Origin: Adiantum capillus-veneris
Taxonomy: Eukaryota; Streptophyta; Polypodiopsida; Polypodiales; Pteridaceae
Direction: 5' to 3'
Assembly: GCA_014529385.2 (NCBI GenBank)
Contig: CM043947.1
Coordinates: 119,982,891-120,046,890, forward strand
Length of the DNA: 64,000 bases
The notes under the pieces are model-generated. The model had not been told where the DNA came from. It searched no databases and saw only the letters and a list, made by a program, of their open reading frames with translations. The translations under genes were made by a program, and so were the position numbers. This document shows positions 20,136 through 30,025 of this stretch, piece by piece (position 1 is the first letter of the stretch; every line of letters starts with the position of its first letter).

Positions 20136-21626
20136 ATGGCTTTCTCTTATCCGGAATTTCATGGAAGAAGTGGTGAAGATGCGGAAGACTTTCTGGAGCA
20201 AGTCGAGGTGGCATGCATAACCAACAATATGTGTGATGAGGACAAGATTTTGAGGCTATTTGGATTGCTTTTGAAAGATGAGGCCCGTGTTTGGTTCATG
20301 GATTTGGAAGCTAAAGAAGCAGTGGCTTCTTCTTATGGTTTGAGTCTTGACAAGTTTATAGAAGCTTTTTTAGAGCGTTTCCAGGTTTTTGAAGATGCAA
20401 ATGCAGTATGGAATGAGCTCAATGCTCTTAAGCAAGGTTATTGTCAAGGTGTTGATACCTATGTACAAGGTTTTACAGATTTATGGACTCGTTGGTGTGT
20501 TGCTCTTAAGGATGAGACCCCCCCTTGTTCATTGAAGAAAAGTTTTTTTGTTGATGGTTTGTCACCTTGGTTGCAGTTCGAGGTTGAGTTGAAGAGGCCC
20601 GAGTCTTTTGAAGATGCGGTATGCATTGCAAAGCACAAGGAATGGAAGTTTAAGCATCTTGAGGAACATGGTATCAGTACAGGTATGCATGTGCAAGATG
20701 GATTTGACATGGAAGATGAAGTTAAGCCTAAGCAGGTGAAAAGTAGCCTATCCTATGATGTTTCTCGTTTCATCCCAAGGTCTATTGTGAAGCGTAAAGA
20801 GGTCTTGCAGGTTGACAGGTTTATGGAAGAGCTTAAAGAGGTGAGTAATGCTTTGGATGCAAGATTGAAAAGTCGTGAAAAGGATGCATTGGCTACTTGT
20901 GTACCTTGTGATTCTGGGTGTGAGTGTGAGTTTGAGGTCATTGATGATGAGCACATATCTTTGGATACTAGTTCCTTGGAAATTAGGGAAGAGGGCAAGG
21001 TTGAGAGCCATTTTGTGGATTGGTTGGATGTGGAGCCTATTTTGAAGCCATATTTTGATGTATGTGCAGTGATTGAACCGATTTGTGAGCATGATTGTGG
21101 TTTAGAGCAGGGATCTGTATTCTTGGACACTGATGAACCCATGCTAGAAGCTATGGATCGTGGTGCTAGCCATGATTATGATGTGGATAAAGTTATGTGT
21201 AATGATGAGTATGCTTATGATGATGAGAAGGGGTTTGGCATATATGAGTCCAATCTCAGCTATGTGGATGCCTATGCTAGGGATATGTGTGCTGCGGGGA
21301 TACTTTTGTGCTTTGGATATCAACAACATTACCTTCACACAATGCTTTTAGCTACTTGGGTGCATGATTTGCAGGTTGTTGCTATGGTTGGTGAAGCCAA
21401 GATGCCAGGTGATGAGTCACTTGAGTTGTCTCTATCGGTTGGGTTGAATGTGGCATGCAATATTTATTCTTTTGGCACTCCAGACAGGGCGGATGTGTTA
21501 GTTGGATATGCCTATGGTGCATTTTGGTTGATTGTTGACAAATGTAGGTGTGGTGTTATGATGCTTCTTGTGAATCAGGCAATATGCCTTTGGCCTTTTG
21601 ATCCAGGTGGAATGAGCATCTACTAG
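20136..21626 (+). CDS. gag-derived ORF, unit 2
   Basis: Intact 496-codon frame, start chosen as in unit 1. Only a few amino-acid differences from unit 1 are visible (Leu/His near QQxYLH, Ser/Ala near VVxMVG, Thr/Ile near NQAxCLW). The two copies diverged recently and both escaped the stop codons seen in nearly all other frames of the window. Confidence 0.8.
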   Translation: MAFSYPEFHGRSGEDAEDFLEQVEVACITNNMCDEDKILRLFGLLLKDEARVWFMDLEAKEAVASSYGLSLDKFIEAFLERFQVFEDANAVWNELNALKQGYCQGVDTYVQGFTDLWTRWCVALKDETPPCSLKKSFFVDGLSPWLQFEVELKRPESFEDAVCIAKHKEWKFKHLEEHGISTGMHVQDGFDMEDEVKPKQVKSSLSYDVSRFIPRSIVKRKEVLQVDRFMEELKEVSNALDARLKSREKDALATCVPCDSGCECEFEVIDDEHISLDTSSLEIREEGKVESHFVDWLDVEPILKPYFDVCAVIEPICEHDCGLEQGSVFLDTDEPMLEAMDRGASHDYDVDKVMCNDEYAYDDEKGFGIYESNLSYVDAYARDMCAAGILLCFGYQQHYLHTMLLATWVHDLQVVAMVGEAKMPGDESLELSLSVGLNVACNIYSFGTPDRADVLVGYAYGAFWLIVDKCRCGVMMLLVNQAICLWPFDPGGMSIY

Positions 21627-21676
21627 TGCTGCTGCTGAGCATGAATGCTCTAGCAGGCTAGGGGGTGGGCAAATTA

Positions 21677-22621
21677 TGTCAGGAGTTTTTTGGAGCAAGG
21701 GATTGCGCATATGTACATACACATGCATGGTGCATCAAATAAAGGATTGCCCATTTTCCTTAGCCAGGTGGTTATGTGGGGCCCACATGTGTACAGGTAG
21801 GACAGGGTGTACATAGTGCATCGATTTTCATCGTTAACAGTACCAGTGTGTTTTCTCTACAATAATGAGGAGTTGTTAGCGCGTAAAACTTCTCGAGGAA
21901 GCTATCCGCGGGCCAACGACATGAGGTAAGCAGGTGCGTCAGATGGCATCTAGTGGCGTCAGGAGGGCGAACAGGGTCAATACTTGCACGCGGAGAAGTA
22001 CGCACACAACGTGGGTGTTTTCTTGTGAGAGTTATGCAGAAAGGTCATCATTAGGACCACTTTTTGGGGCCACTTCACGTGGTGGCGAGATGCATTATTG
22101 GAAAAAAGTTGAGTGCCAGGTGTGCGAATGATGCAAAAAGGTGACAACTATGCACTGCGAGGTCATTTTTTGGCCTGTTCGGGGTCCGTTTGAGGTCATT
22201 TAAAAGGCCAAGGGTGCCCAACTAATAAATCAAAGTGTGGGAACTGAAAAAAGAGAGAGAAGACCAGAAAAAACGTGGAGAAGAGAGGAGGAACAGCCGC
22301 AGGTGTGTTTTTGGGGTTTTTGGAGCCTGTTTTGGCCGTAAACTGCTCATCCGAGGTCGGATTTGAGCACTTTGACATTGTAGACTGGGGTTTTGGGCCG
22401 TTCCGGACGCGATGGCGCTGTCCATTTTGCCAAATTCCTCACTCTTTTTCTGCTGTTTTTCTGTGTAAGTTTCTCCTATGAGCGAAGTTTCTGCTCTAGT
22501 TTGTGATTGTATCTGGCTTATTTTACCCATATTATGTGAGCTATTTGCCCCATTGGTGTTGGCTCAAGCTCAATTGTATCTAAACATCAGAAATTCTCCT
22601 CTTTTGAGCTGAGTTTTTTGG

Positions 22622-22654
<33 letters not shown>

Positions 22655-22825
22655 GAGTGGGCAAGTGGATAGTCTCTCTCCTCTCACTCCAGAGGTGTGT
22701 TCCCTGTCTCGGCCAGGTGTGTTGTGTACGTCGAGTGGTGCCCCATAGTGTGTGTGTGTGTATCTTCCCAAGAGTGTGTGTCGGGTCGTTAAAGAGGCGT
22801 TGTGTGTGTCTTCATCCCGCTCACA
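21677..22825 (+). repeat. array LTR 3
   Basis: 1149 bp, TGTCAGGAG...CGCTCACA, followed by ACGT and the resumed protease exon. Confidence 0.9.
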
Positions 22826-22829
22826 ACGT
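22826..22829. repeat. target-site duplication ACGT, right copy
   Basis: Matches 14120-14123. Confidence 0.65.
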
Positions 22830-22989
22830 CTATGGAATACTCTGTGGAAATCATGAACTGTACAAGTCCACCTTTAAAGCTGTCAAAGTGCCGAATCAGA
22901 CAGATCCAAATTCCTGCGGTTGGAGATGTCTTCTCCATGCAAAATATATACTCCATAGTTTTTTTGCTCTTCATCCATTTATGTCAAAG
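22830..22989 (+). pseudogene. C48 protease exon, second half with catalytic Cys
   Basis: Encodes VKVPNQTDPNSCGWRCLLHA, matching the C-terminal Ulp1 motif in which Gln (22897-22899) forms the oxyanion hole and Cys (22915-22917) is the nucleophile. It ends at donor AAG|GTATTT in phase 0. The catalytic His and Cys are now almost 9 kb apart because of the array. Confidence 0.75.
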
Positions 22990-23070
22990 GTATTTCCTTG
23001 TAATGGTATGGTCCAACATTAGTTTTGTTATTAATTAAAGTATTGACCACAAGTTAACCTTATTTTGCAG

Positions 23071-23661
23071 AATGCTATGGAAAACTATACATTAGAATAT
23101 TTACAAAGGTACCGTGCTTCAATGATTCAACATCTACTATCTCTTTCAACCCCAAGAATTTTAGATGCAGAGGACAGTTTTGTCGACGACCATATTGTAG
23201 CTTTAACAATGACCGGTGAAGAGGTAGTCATGCCAGTTTCCAACACCTTAAACAAAATTCCTCAAACTGACCCCATATTAGAGGAAAAGACACTGGTAAA
23301 CTTTGCAATTGGAGCGGCTGAATCCGAAGTTGGGGTTGAGCAATGTGAAGTAGACCAAGCCCCTGAAAATACAGATCTAAAATGCTCCTCGGAGATGAAG
23401 AATGCAACAGAGATTCTAGGCGAAGCAGATGAGAATAAGGGAGTGCTAGGGGAGGAGGCCAATATTGCAAATCAAGGCTAGGAACAGACCACAGAACATG
23501 TTAACCATTCGGCCATGGAAACACAAGAGTCATGTATTGTACAAGCACAAGAGGTGGATACCCTTGGCAATACACAAGGAAACATCGACACTCAACAACA
23601 AAATGTCAACATTAGAAATGACCAGTATGGACTCTTGCTTCAAGTAGATATGGTTGTTCCG
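23071..23661 (+). pseudogene. acidic linker exon between protease and phosphatase domains
   Basis: Starts after acceptor TTTTGCAG and ends at CCG|GTAATA, both phase 0. The first 25 residues finish the protease helix (NAMENYTLEYLQRYRASMIQ). The rest is acidic, low in hydrophobics and without a recognised domain. One stop, TAG 23479-23481, interrupts an otherwise open 197-codon exon. Confidence 0.6.
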
Positions 23662-23737
23662 GTAATATCCATTGTACTTAAATAATTAATGCTTTGTTGT
23701 TTCTAACTACTTATATGTATGCACACAATGATTGCAG

Positions 23738-24317
23738 AGACTAATTATCTTGGATCTCAATGGATTGCTACTCCTACGACAGTCATACAGTGGACATACA
23801 TTCTCCGATTTACGTAGTTTCCGCTTGGGAAATGTCAGAGTATTAATTCAACCAGGCACAAAGGAATTTTTGAATTTTTTGATTCCAAGGTTTAGGGTGG
23901 CTATCTGGTCTTCAATGCTGGCCCATAACCTGAATCCCCTTGTTTCCATAGTTTGTAGTTTGGCTGAAATTCAGCGATTGGCTTTTTATTTTGTATATAA
24001 TAAAAGAAATTGTAATACCATTGCGGGACATTTCCACCCAACTAAACCTAATGTACCACTTTTCTACAAGCCCTTTGAGCAGATCAATGTACCTTATGAT
24101 GCTTTCCAACACTTTGTTGATTAATGACATACCACATAAGGGTTTACTTAATCCATCCGGCACTACTATATCCCCACCTTCGTTTGAAGGGCATCTTCAC
24201 GATTTTTACCTAGAAGACATTTTGGTCCCATATCTACAAGCAATGTACTTAAGCCCATTGAGTACATCGGAATTTGTACTTACAAATGTACTTAGTAATT
24301 CATTAATTATACCTTAA
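23738..24317 (+). pseudogene. FCP1/NIF-like HAD phosphatase domain exon
   Basis: Starts in phase after acceptor GATTGCAG with RLIILDLNGLLLLR, the motif I region of plant NIF/FCP1-like proteins (DLNG form). It continues VRVLIQPGTKEFLNFLIPRF and VAIWSSML (motif II). Near 24100 the frame shifts by one base. In the new frame SNTLLINDIPHKGLLNPSG follows, the motif III region, where Asn stands at the first position of the usual Asp pair. Members of this family dephosphorylate phosphoserine/threonine, classically on the RNA polymerase II tail. This copy is probably inactive. Confidence 0.75.
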
Positions 24318-24340
24318 ATTGATATTGTCTATCTATTTTG

Positions 24341-24347
<7 letters not shown>

Positions 24348-24399
<52 letters not shown>
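24348..24399. repeat. (AG)n microsatellite
   Basis: About 26 AG units just downstream of the NIF-like exon. Confidence 0.95.
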
Positions 24400-24402
<3 letters not shown>

Positions 24403-24647
24403 GCCTTGAGCAAACACTTGATATTAAGATTAAACTAGTCAAAAATGTTACATTTTGTTGAAGCCATTCAGGGATGATTACATGGGCACAATTTGAATAC
24501 GGCCAAAGACATCTCCACAGAAAAAATGCTTCTCTCTTTGTTGCATTACTCTTCATCCGTTCAACAAGAAAGAAAAGTTTACGGAGTCAATGTCGGCAGT
24601 CTCCTCCACTATGTCATGTCGAAGTTGCAAATGATTGCATTGCTTCC

Positions 24648-25860
24648 TTATTGTATTATTATCATAAGATTTAGGTCTTTGTCAGCCACTTCAACGTCTA
24701 TGACAGCATTGTTTGCCAAACTTGATGCCTCTTGATCCATAGGCACATAGCAACCTTCAACAATGTGAGAACGCTTGTACCAAAAGTAGATTATTAATGT
24801 CTGTGTCGCAAGCATATACTTGACAATGAAAGTGTCATAAGCAATCTCACAACATATGCCATATTTTTCTTTCACATACCACCCTCGATGAAGAAGTTTA
24901 TCACACAAGAGGGAATCAAATGATTTGCAGAGCAGCATTGTTTTAGCAACATGTACTTTGCAAGTATGAAATAACTCAACAAAGAGACCAATAGGACAAA
25001 AATTTGCAAGTTTTACCAATTTAGTGGGTACAGAGTTTCGGAGAGACCTCTGAACATCCCTATAGAGCCTACTCCTCAATGCCTCATTCATTGTTGTGTT
25101 GGGAACGGGCCAATCCATAGAGTTCCAGTTGGTTGGTAGTGAAACCTTCACCAACACTCCTCTCTGATTCCTTTGATTGAGTTGGTAGAAATGGTCATAG
25201 AAGAAAATACCCTCGTCTGCCAGGCTTTTGCTAGTTCTGCTAGCATATTGCAAGACTCCAATATGAGCATGGATCACAGAGATGAGACCTATAATGCACT
25301 TCAGTGGCTCCCATTCCTCAGATGAAGAAGAATAAACATTTGTGAATGTAATAGAATAGACATAAATACAAACATCTGTATAACCTAATTATATACCTAT
25401 GATAAAAGAAGAAAAAAAAACAGATTCTCATTTGAAATTAAGATAACTTTTATAGAGGAGTGCTAAATAATTAACTTACAGTTGCACAGTGGATTATGCA
25501 CCATGGAGACATCACCGCCATTAGCAATCACATCGGACTGAGTGAAAACATGTTGAACAAAGACTTCTTTCAGAGTCTTCTTACCGACCTCAACTTTCAA
25601 ATCCATAACTCTTGCTTTCCATGCAAAACGAAATATGTTTGTTGCTTTCGAGCTTTTCTTGTTCTTGCCTGCATAAGAACCCCAGAACCTTTGCTTATCC
25701 TCTGCTCTTGCCACCTATTATCTTTAGTGAGAGAGTTTGAGATTGAGATAGTGCTTATGCTACTACATGGTCTTCTTGGCACGCTAATGGTGAGGCTAGT
25801 TGGGGACAGTGTAGAGCAACCTCTAGAACTTCTTGGGTGGGTAGAAGACGAAGCCATAGG
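24648..25860 (-). CDS. unrecognised two-exon gene candidate (minus strand)
   Basis: The 3' exon (about 25400 down to 24648) is open for about 250 codons and includes EEWEPLKCIIGLISVIHAH, HIGVLQYASRTSKSLADEG and VKVSLPTNWNSMDWPVP. The 5' exon (about 25860-25484) ends KKTLKEVFVQHVFTQSDVIA... at donor AACT|GTAAGT. An acceptor ATTAG near 25397 restores the frame. Inside the 5' exon the frame seems to change once near 25700. It is convergent with the H3/C48/NIF gene. No domain is recognised and I assign no function. Confidence 0.45.
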
Positions 25861-25943
25861 TAAAATAAAGGGAGAATGAGGTTTGAAAGCCTTTCATAAA
25901 GGTAGTGGATATCTTTTAATGAAGGGAGAGAGCTAGCTATCAA

Positions 25944-26820
25944 TCAGTAGTCAGGTGTCATGAACTTGATGGCTACTAGCAGTGGGCCCTACTTTTTAAA
26001 GCAAGAAGTTACCTTACGAAAATGGGACAAAACTCAATATTTTAAAATGTTTTCTTTCATTTTTGTGTTGCTTTTCATGTATTTCTACGTTACGTAAGGT
26101 TGCTGCTCATTGCCTGCGCCTTCTTTTCTCTCTCTTCAATAAGGCCCTCCAAATGACCTCCAAAATTTCCTAATGAATTGGTTTTAGAAGATGAGCATAT
26201 GTAAATGACGAGTCGATAGTCAAGGGTTGGATGTCCTCTACTAGTGTACCGGGCATATAAAGATCCTTGAAGTCTTGCATTTGAGTTGATTTACAATATA
26301 AGAGCTATAATCCTTGATTGGGTTAAAATAGCTTTTATATATTGAATTGGTTGCATGGGTGGGCTACAATCCTTCACTGGGTACATATAGTCCTCAATTG
26401 AGTGATTATAATGAAGACTTATTTGTGTTAGTTCATGCATTGGTTTATACAAAGAGTGCATTATGTATTACGATAGATTATTAGTGCATAAAATGACCAA
26501 TTATATATTTTATTTCTTTTGTTTGTTTTTTTGTAGCAAATGAAATTAGATGTGTCTTATTGTTTGCAAATCAAAGTGGACATATAAATAATCATTATAA
26601 TAATAATTGTATAGAGAGATTCATAGCATTGTTATAGTTATTATGCCATACATAGACTACATTGCAATGTGTATGGTTGCTCACAATATAGGTGATCGAT
26701 ATGTGGATTGACTAGCGTGCATTGAAAATCTCATATTGTGCATCATGGTTACTTTCATATTGAATGGTTTTTAAATTATAATATATATTGAAATAAAAAA
26801 AATGTTTTAAAAATTGAACA
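25944..26820. other. no gene seen
   Basis: AT-rich spacer ahead of the hAT transposase. The start CAGTGGGCCC near 25980 could be a hAT terminus, but no matching opposite end was found. Confidence 0.4.
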
Positions 26821-26941
26821 TCTTGTTCTTTTGTCTTCAGTTTTACTTTAAAAGCAATGGAGCAAAATGTGGGCACAAGTGGTATGAAGAAGCCAAAGAA
26901 TAAAAAAGCTCCTGGCAAAGAGTGGATTATGCTCACAACAT

Positions 26942-29083
26942 ATGCAGCTGATATTGGAGTGGCAATATAAATTTTGTCACACAACAAAATCAAGCGGTGC
27001 ATCATGTATTAGGGATCATTTTTTGGGTAGCACTAAAAACAGTTGTAAGAAATGTGAACATTCTCAGGCACCTGCAGTTGCAAAGTATTTGAGAGAAGAG
27101 CTCGCCAAAAAGGATGGCAAGAGACAACAGATATATCGCTCTGTTCCTTTGAGTCAAGAGTTCCCAGAGCAAAATATTAACTCCGTAGATTCTGTAGTGG
27201 CGCCAACTAACCTTGGAGAACAACCTATGCAAGGAGAGGAAATTCCAAGCAGTGTTCCTTTTAAATGTCAAATGAAGGTGGATTTTGTCAAATGCGTCAA
27301 AAATCATTACATTAAAGCTTTCGAGTGCAGTCTCTAGAAGAAGCACAAACAACACTCGCCAAAGCAATATTCTTTACTGGAAGTGCTTTGGTCATGGTAG
27401 ACAGCAATCATTGGAAGGCTGCTTGGAAGAAAATCGGTGAGTTTGGTCCAGGATTTTCATCTCCTTCTTATCACATGATAAGAAATGTTTTCTTGGACAA
27501 ATGTTACATCGAAGTCAAAGAGCGTGCTGGCAAAATAATACTTGGGAATATTTCACTTTTAGGATATACGATTGTGAGTGATGGTGGTCAAATGTTCAGA
27601 GAAGACCGCTGATCAATGTAATGCTGGTTTGTCCAAGGGAAAAAACGTTTATAAAGGTGATTGATAGTTCTGGTGCAATTAAAAGTAGCAAATATATTTC
27701 TGAGGTCTTGATTAATGTAATTAAAGAAATTGGTGTTGAACATGTCGTTCAAGTAGTCATGGACAACGTAAAGAATTGTAAAAATACCAGTAAATTAATA
27801 AAGAAGTACTTTCCACACATTTTTGCCAATGGAAATACAAACAGCTTGAACTTGGTGCTGAAAGATTGGTACACTAGCGAAGAAACCACATGGTTCACCA
27901 AAATAATTGATACAACACGTCAGGTTGTGAAATTTATCTTGAAACGACAAAGAGTGCTCGATTTGTATAGGATGTGCATGTCAGTGATGCTGAAACTTCC
28001 TGCTGAAACTCGGTTCTGCACACACTTTTATACCTTGGAATCACTTCTCTGTAATAAATGTGTTATGATTGACACCTTCAATTGCGCGGCCTTTGATGAA
28101 TGGTAGCTTGAGCAGAAAGAAAAAGTGAAAGATAAAATTACATGTCTACATGGCAATGTAAACAAGGTTGCTTGGTGGAGGAGTGTAATGGATGCATATC
28201 ATGTAATGATGCCTGTTATGTTCACGATCCGCAATATTGATCAAAGGGCGCCAAACTTGGGCAAAGTGTGGATGACATGGTGGTCAGTCCAACAGAGTTT
28301 TGAAAATCCTGAAGAGTTGAAAGAGTATGTAGTAGAGAAGGAGTGGCAATTACCATTCTCTAGCAAACAACGAAAAATTTTGGCTAAGTATTTTCAGGCA
28401 AGGTGGAAGAGCGCTCATAGTCTACTCCATAGCATGGCTTACATGCTCGATCCAGAGTATCGGAATTTAGATCTGATGTCCAATACAAAATTTCTATCAC
28501 GTGGTCAACACGTTCTACTTCAATGTTTAGGACCAAATTGATTCCATCAAAGAAATGAGTGCATTTAGGTCAAATTGATTCCATCAAATAAATGAGTGCA
28601 TTTAGATTAAAAGAAGGTCCTTTTGCGAATGACTTTGTACAGGTAATGCAAAAAGAGCAACATGCATGGAAGTGGTGGATGATGAATGGTGGAGAGCATT
28701 ACTCTACCTCACGTCCCCTTGCAATGAAAGTACTCGCACAATGTGCAGAAAATTCAAGTTCAAAGAGAAACTGGAGTATGTACAAGTATGTTCACAGCAC
28801 TATTTGCAACAGATTATTAGCACACAGAGCAAAAAAATTAGTGTATATGTATTGCAACAAAAAGATACTGAATCACATCGAAAGTGTTGGCTACAAGGAG
28901 GAAATTCCAACCTGTTTGTATGATTGTCAAAACGAAGATGATGAAGAGTTCAATGTTGGTGTATCTCAATGCACTGTAGATGAAATAGAAGAGAATTTGA
29001 TAATAGGTGTGGAGGTTGAATTACAAGGAGAACCACAACACTCAGACTTAGAACCAGATAACAACTCAACTGATTCAATATAG
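26942..29083 (+). pseudogene. hAT-family transposase, DUF659 type, broken
   Basis: Pieces in three frames give the expected order: BED-like finger region (GASCIRDHFLGSTKNSCKKC, about 26990-27060), DUF659 (SYHMIRNVFLDKCYIEV, about 27470), catalytic core with VVQVVMDNVKNCKNTSKL (27735-27800), a helical insertion domain, and the C-terminal dimerisation domain (RPLAMKVLAQCAENSSSKRNW, about 28705-28770). Frames change near 27330, 27615 and 28560, and TAG 28104-28106 interrupts. A 36-bp tandem duplication lies at 28535-28606. The Cys/His motif expected after the second acidic residue is lost (FANGNTNSLNL). Cut-and-paste activity is excluded. Confidence 0.8.
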
Positions 29084-29215
29084 CTTGAGAGTAGAATGTG
29101 TAAATGTCAAAAAGCATTGTAAAAGACCTTGTATTCAAAAATGTTTTGAGTAATTACAATGCTTCATATTCGCGATAGTACATAGTTTGTCGCGATATTA
29201 CATAGTTTGTCGATC

Positions 29216-29787
29216 TCAATTGTGTTGCCCTGAAGCAGCATCTTGCTCATCAAAAAGATTTCTAATTGTGCTAGGGGAATCTGGGCATGCTTGCTTAAAT
29301 TTATATTCGTTTTCCATGCCAAACATACTATATATTCCTTGTGGAATATCTTGTGAACAGATTGCGCATAGACTACTGTTTTGCATCAAACAAATAAGAC
29401 AAACTAAATAATAATAATGACCACATGTCAATGTATAGTATCCACTCCATCCATCAAAATTCTTGTAGCAAACTGGACATTGCGAAGATGAGGATGCATC
29501 TGAAGTAGACGAGGGGACCAACTATGGATGCAAGACAAGGTGGCTGATGTGTGCCCTTGTACAGGCGTTGGATTCACTTGTTGTGTCAGATTTTGAACGT
29601 CCTGACTTAAGCGTTGAATGCTTTTCTCCATCCGGACTTGTGAGGGTTGCGATGTCCGGGTGTCTATAGAAAGTCGTGTTATTTCTGCATCTTTCTCTGC
29701 CAATTGCGTCGTGTAACTATCCTTCTCTCTTTTTAACTCTAGGTCGGTCTCTTCCACTATCAATGCCAGCTCATCTCGGGTGAAAGT
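29216..29787 (-). pseudogene. coiled-coil/RING gene, 3' part
   Basis: On the minus strand the frame entering from the copia-1 site encodes a helix (TRDELALIVEETDLELKRE, then IQRLSQDVQNLTQQV) and, after a one-base frame change near 29520, a RING-like domain CPVCYKNFDG...LTCGHYYYLVCLICL...LCAIC. The Cys/His spacing fits a C3HC4 RING, the usual E2-binding module of ubiquitin ligases. The frame ends at about 29216. Residues before the helix lie on the other side of copia-1. Confidence 0.7.
29783..29787. repeat. target-site duplication AAAGT of copia-1, left copy
   Basis: Identical to 36410-36414. Confidence 0.9.
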
Positions 29788-30025
29788 TGTTAAGTATGGA
29801 GCCTGATTTACCCTTGTAATTTTTTGTGGTAAAAGCGCACATTTGTAAGGCCCCCATTATGAGGAGAAGCCATCGTGCGTGAAGAAAAATCACTCACCAA
29901 AAACCAAAATTTTCACGGACAAGAATCAGGGGCAACTTTAGAGGCCTCGGGGGCGGAGGCCCCCGAGACTTTTTTTTCGCCGGAATATTTTTTTTCGCCA
30001 GAATATTATGGCCGGATGGCGGCCG
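29788..30025 (+). repeat. copia-1 5' LTR, first part
   Basis: Matches 35589-35810. A duplicated TTTTTTTTCGCC(G/A)GAATAT block is specific to this copy. Confidence 0.9.

Larger units (their letters stand above)
14124..22825 (+). mobile_element. tandem LTR-gag-LTR-gag-LTR array of a non-autonomous gypsy (TR-GAG type)
   Basis: Three LTRs (14124-15269, 17906-19054, 21677-22825) alternate with two internal regions. Unit lengths are 3782 and 3771 bp. The difference is explained by two fewer TTACAGG repeats (14 bp) and a 3-bp longer LTR in the second unit. Each internal region has a PBS, a leader ORF, one long gag-derived ORF and a polypurine tract, but no pol. LTR and leader closely match gypsy-4 at 52172-60510, the likely autonomous partner. 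The layout suggests unequal recombination between LTRs after one insertion. Confidence 0.9.
12853..24317 (+). pseudogene. composite gene: histone H3 fold + C48 protease + FCP1/NIF domain, split by retrotransposons
   Basis: Exons inferred: 12853-13682, 13777-14013, 14101-14123 joined to 22830-22989, 23071-23661, and 23738-24317. All introns have GT-AG ends (donors GTAAGT, GTAAGT, GTATTT, GTAATA) and every junction keeps the frame, including the one across the array. Domains in order are H3 fold with tail, charged helical region, Ulp1-like cysteine protease, acidic linker, and FCP1/NIF-like HAD domain. In-frame stops lie at 13456, 13522 and 23479, and one frameshift near 24100. It may be one decayed gene or neighbouring genes read in one frame. 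The phase-matched junctions favour one gene for the protease and phosphatase parts; the H3 part could end naturally at 13456. Confidence 0.6.

Noticed and set aside
9492-29083. Endogenous giant-virus insertion, because histone, protease, phosphatase, kinase and RING genes occur together
   Set aside because: GT-AG introns, interleaving with plant retroelements and lack of any viral core gene (capsid, packaging ATPase, DNA polymerase) speak against it.
25980-29100. Terminal inverted repeats of the hAT element (CAGTGGGCCC near 25980)
   Set aside because: No matching reverse complement or 8-bp duplication was found near 29.1 kb.
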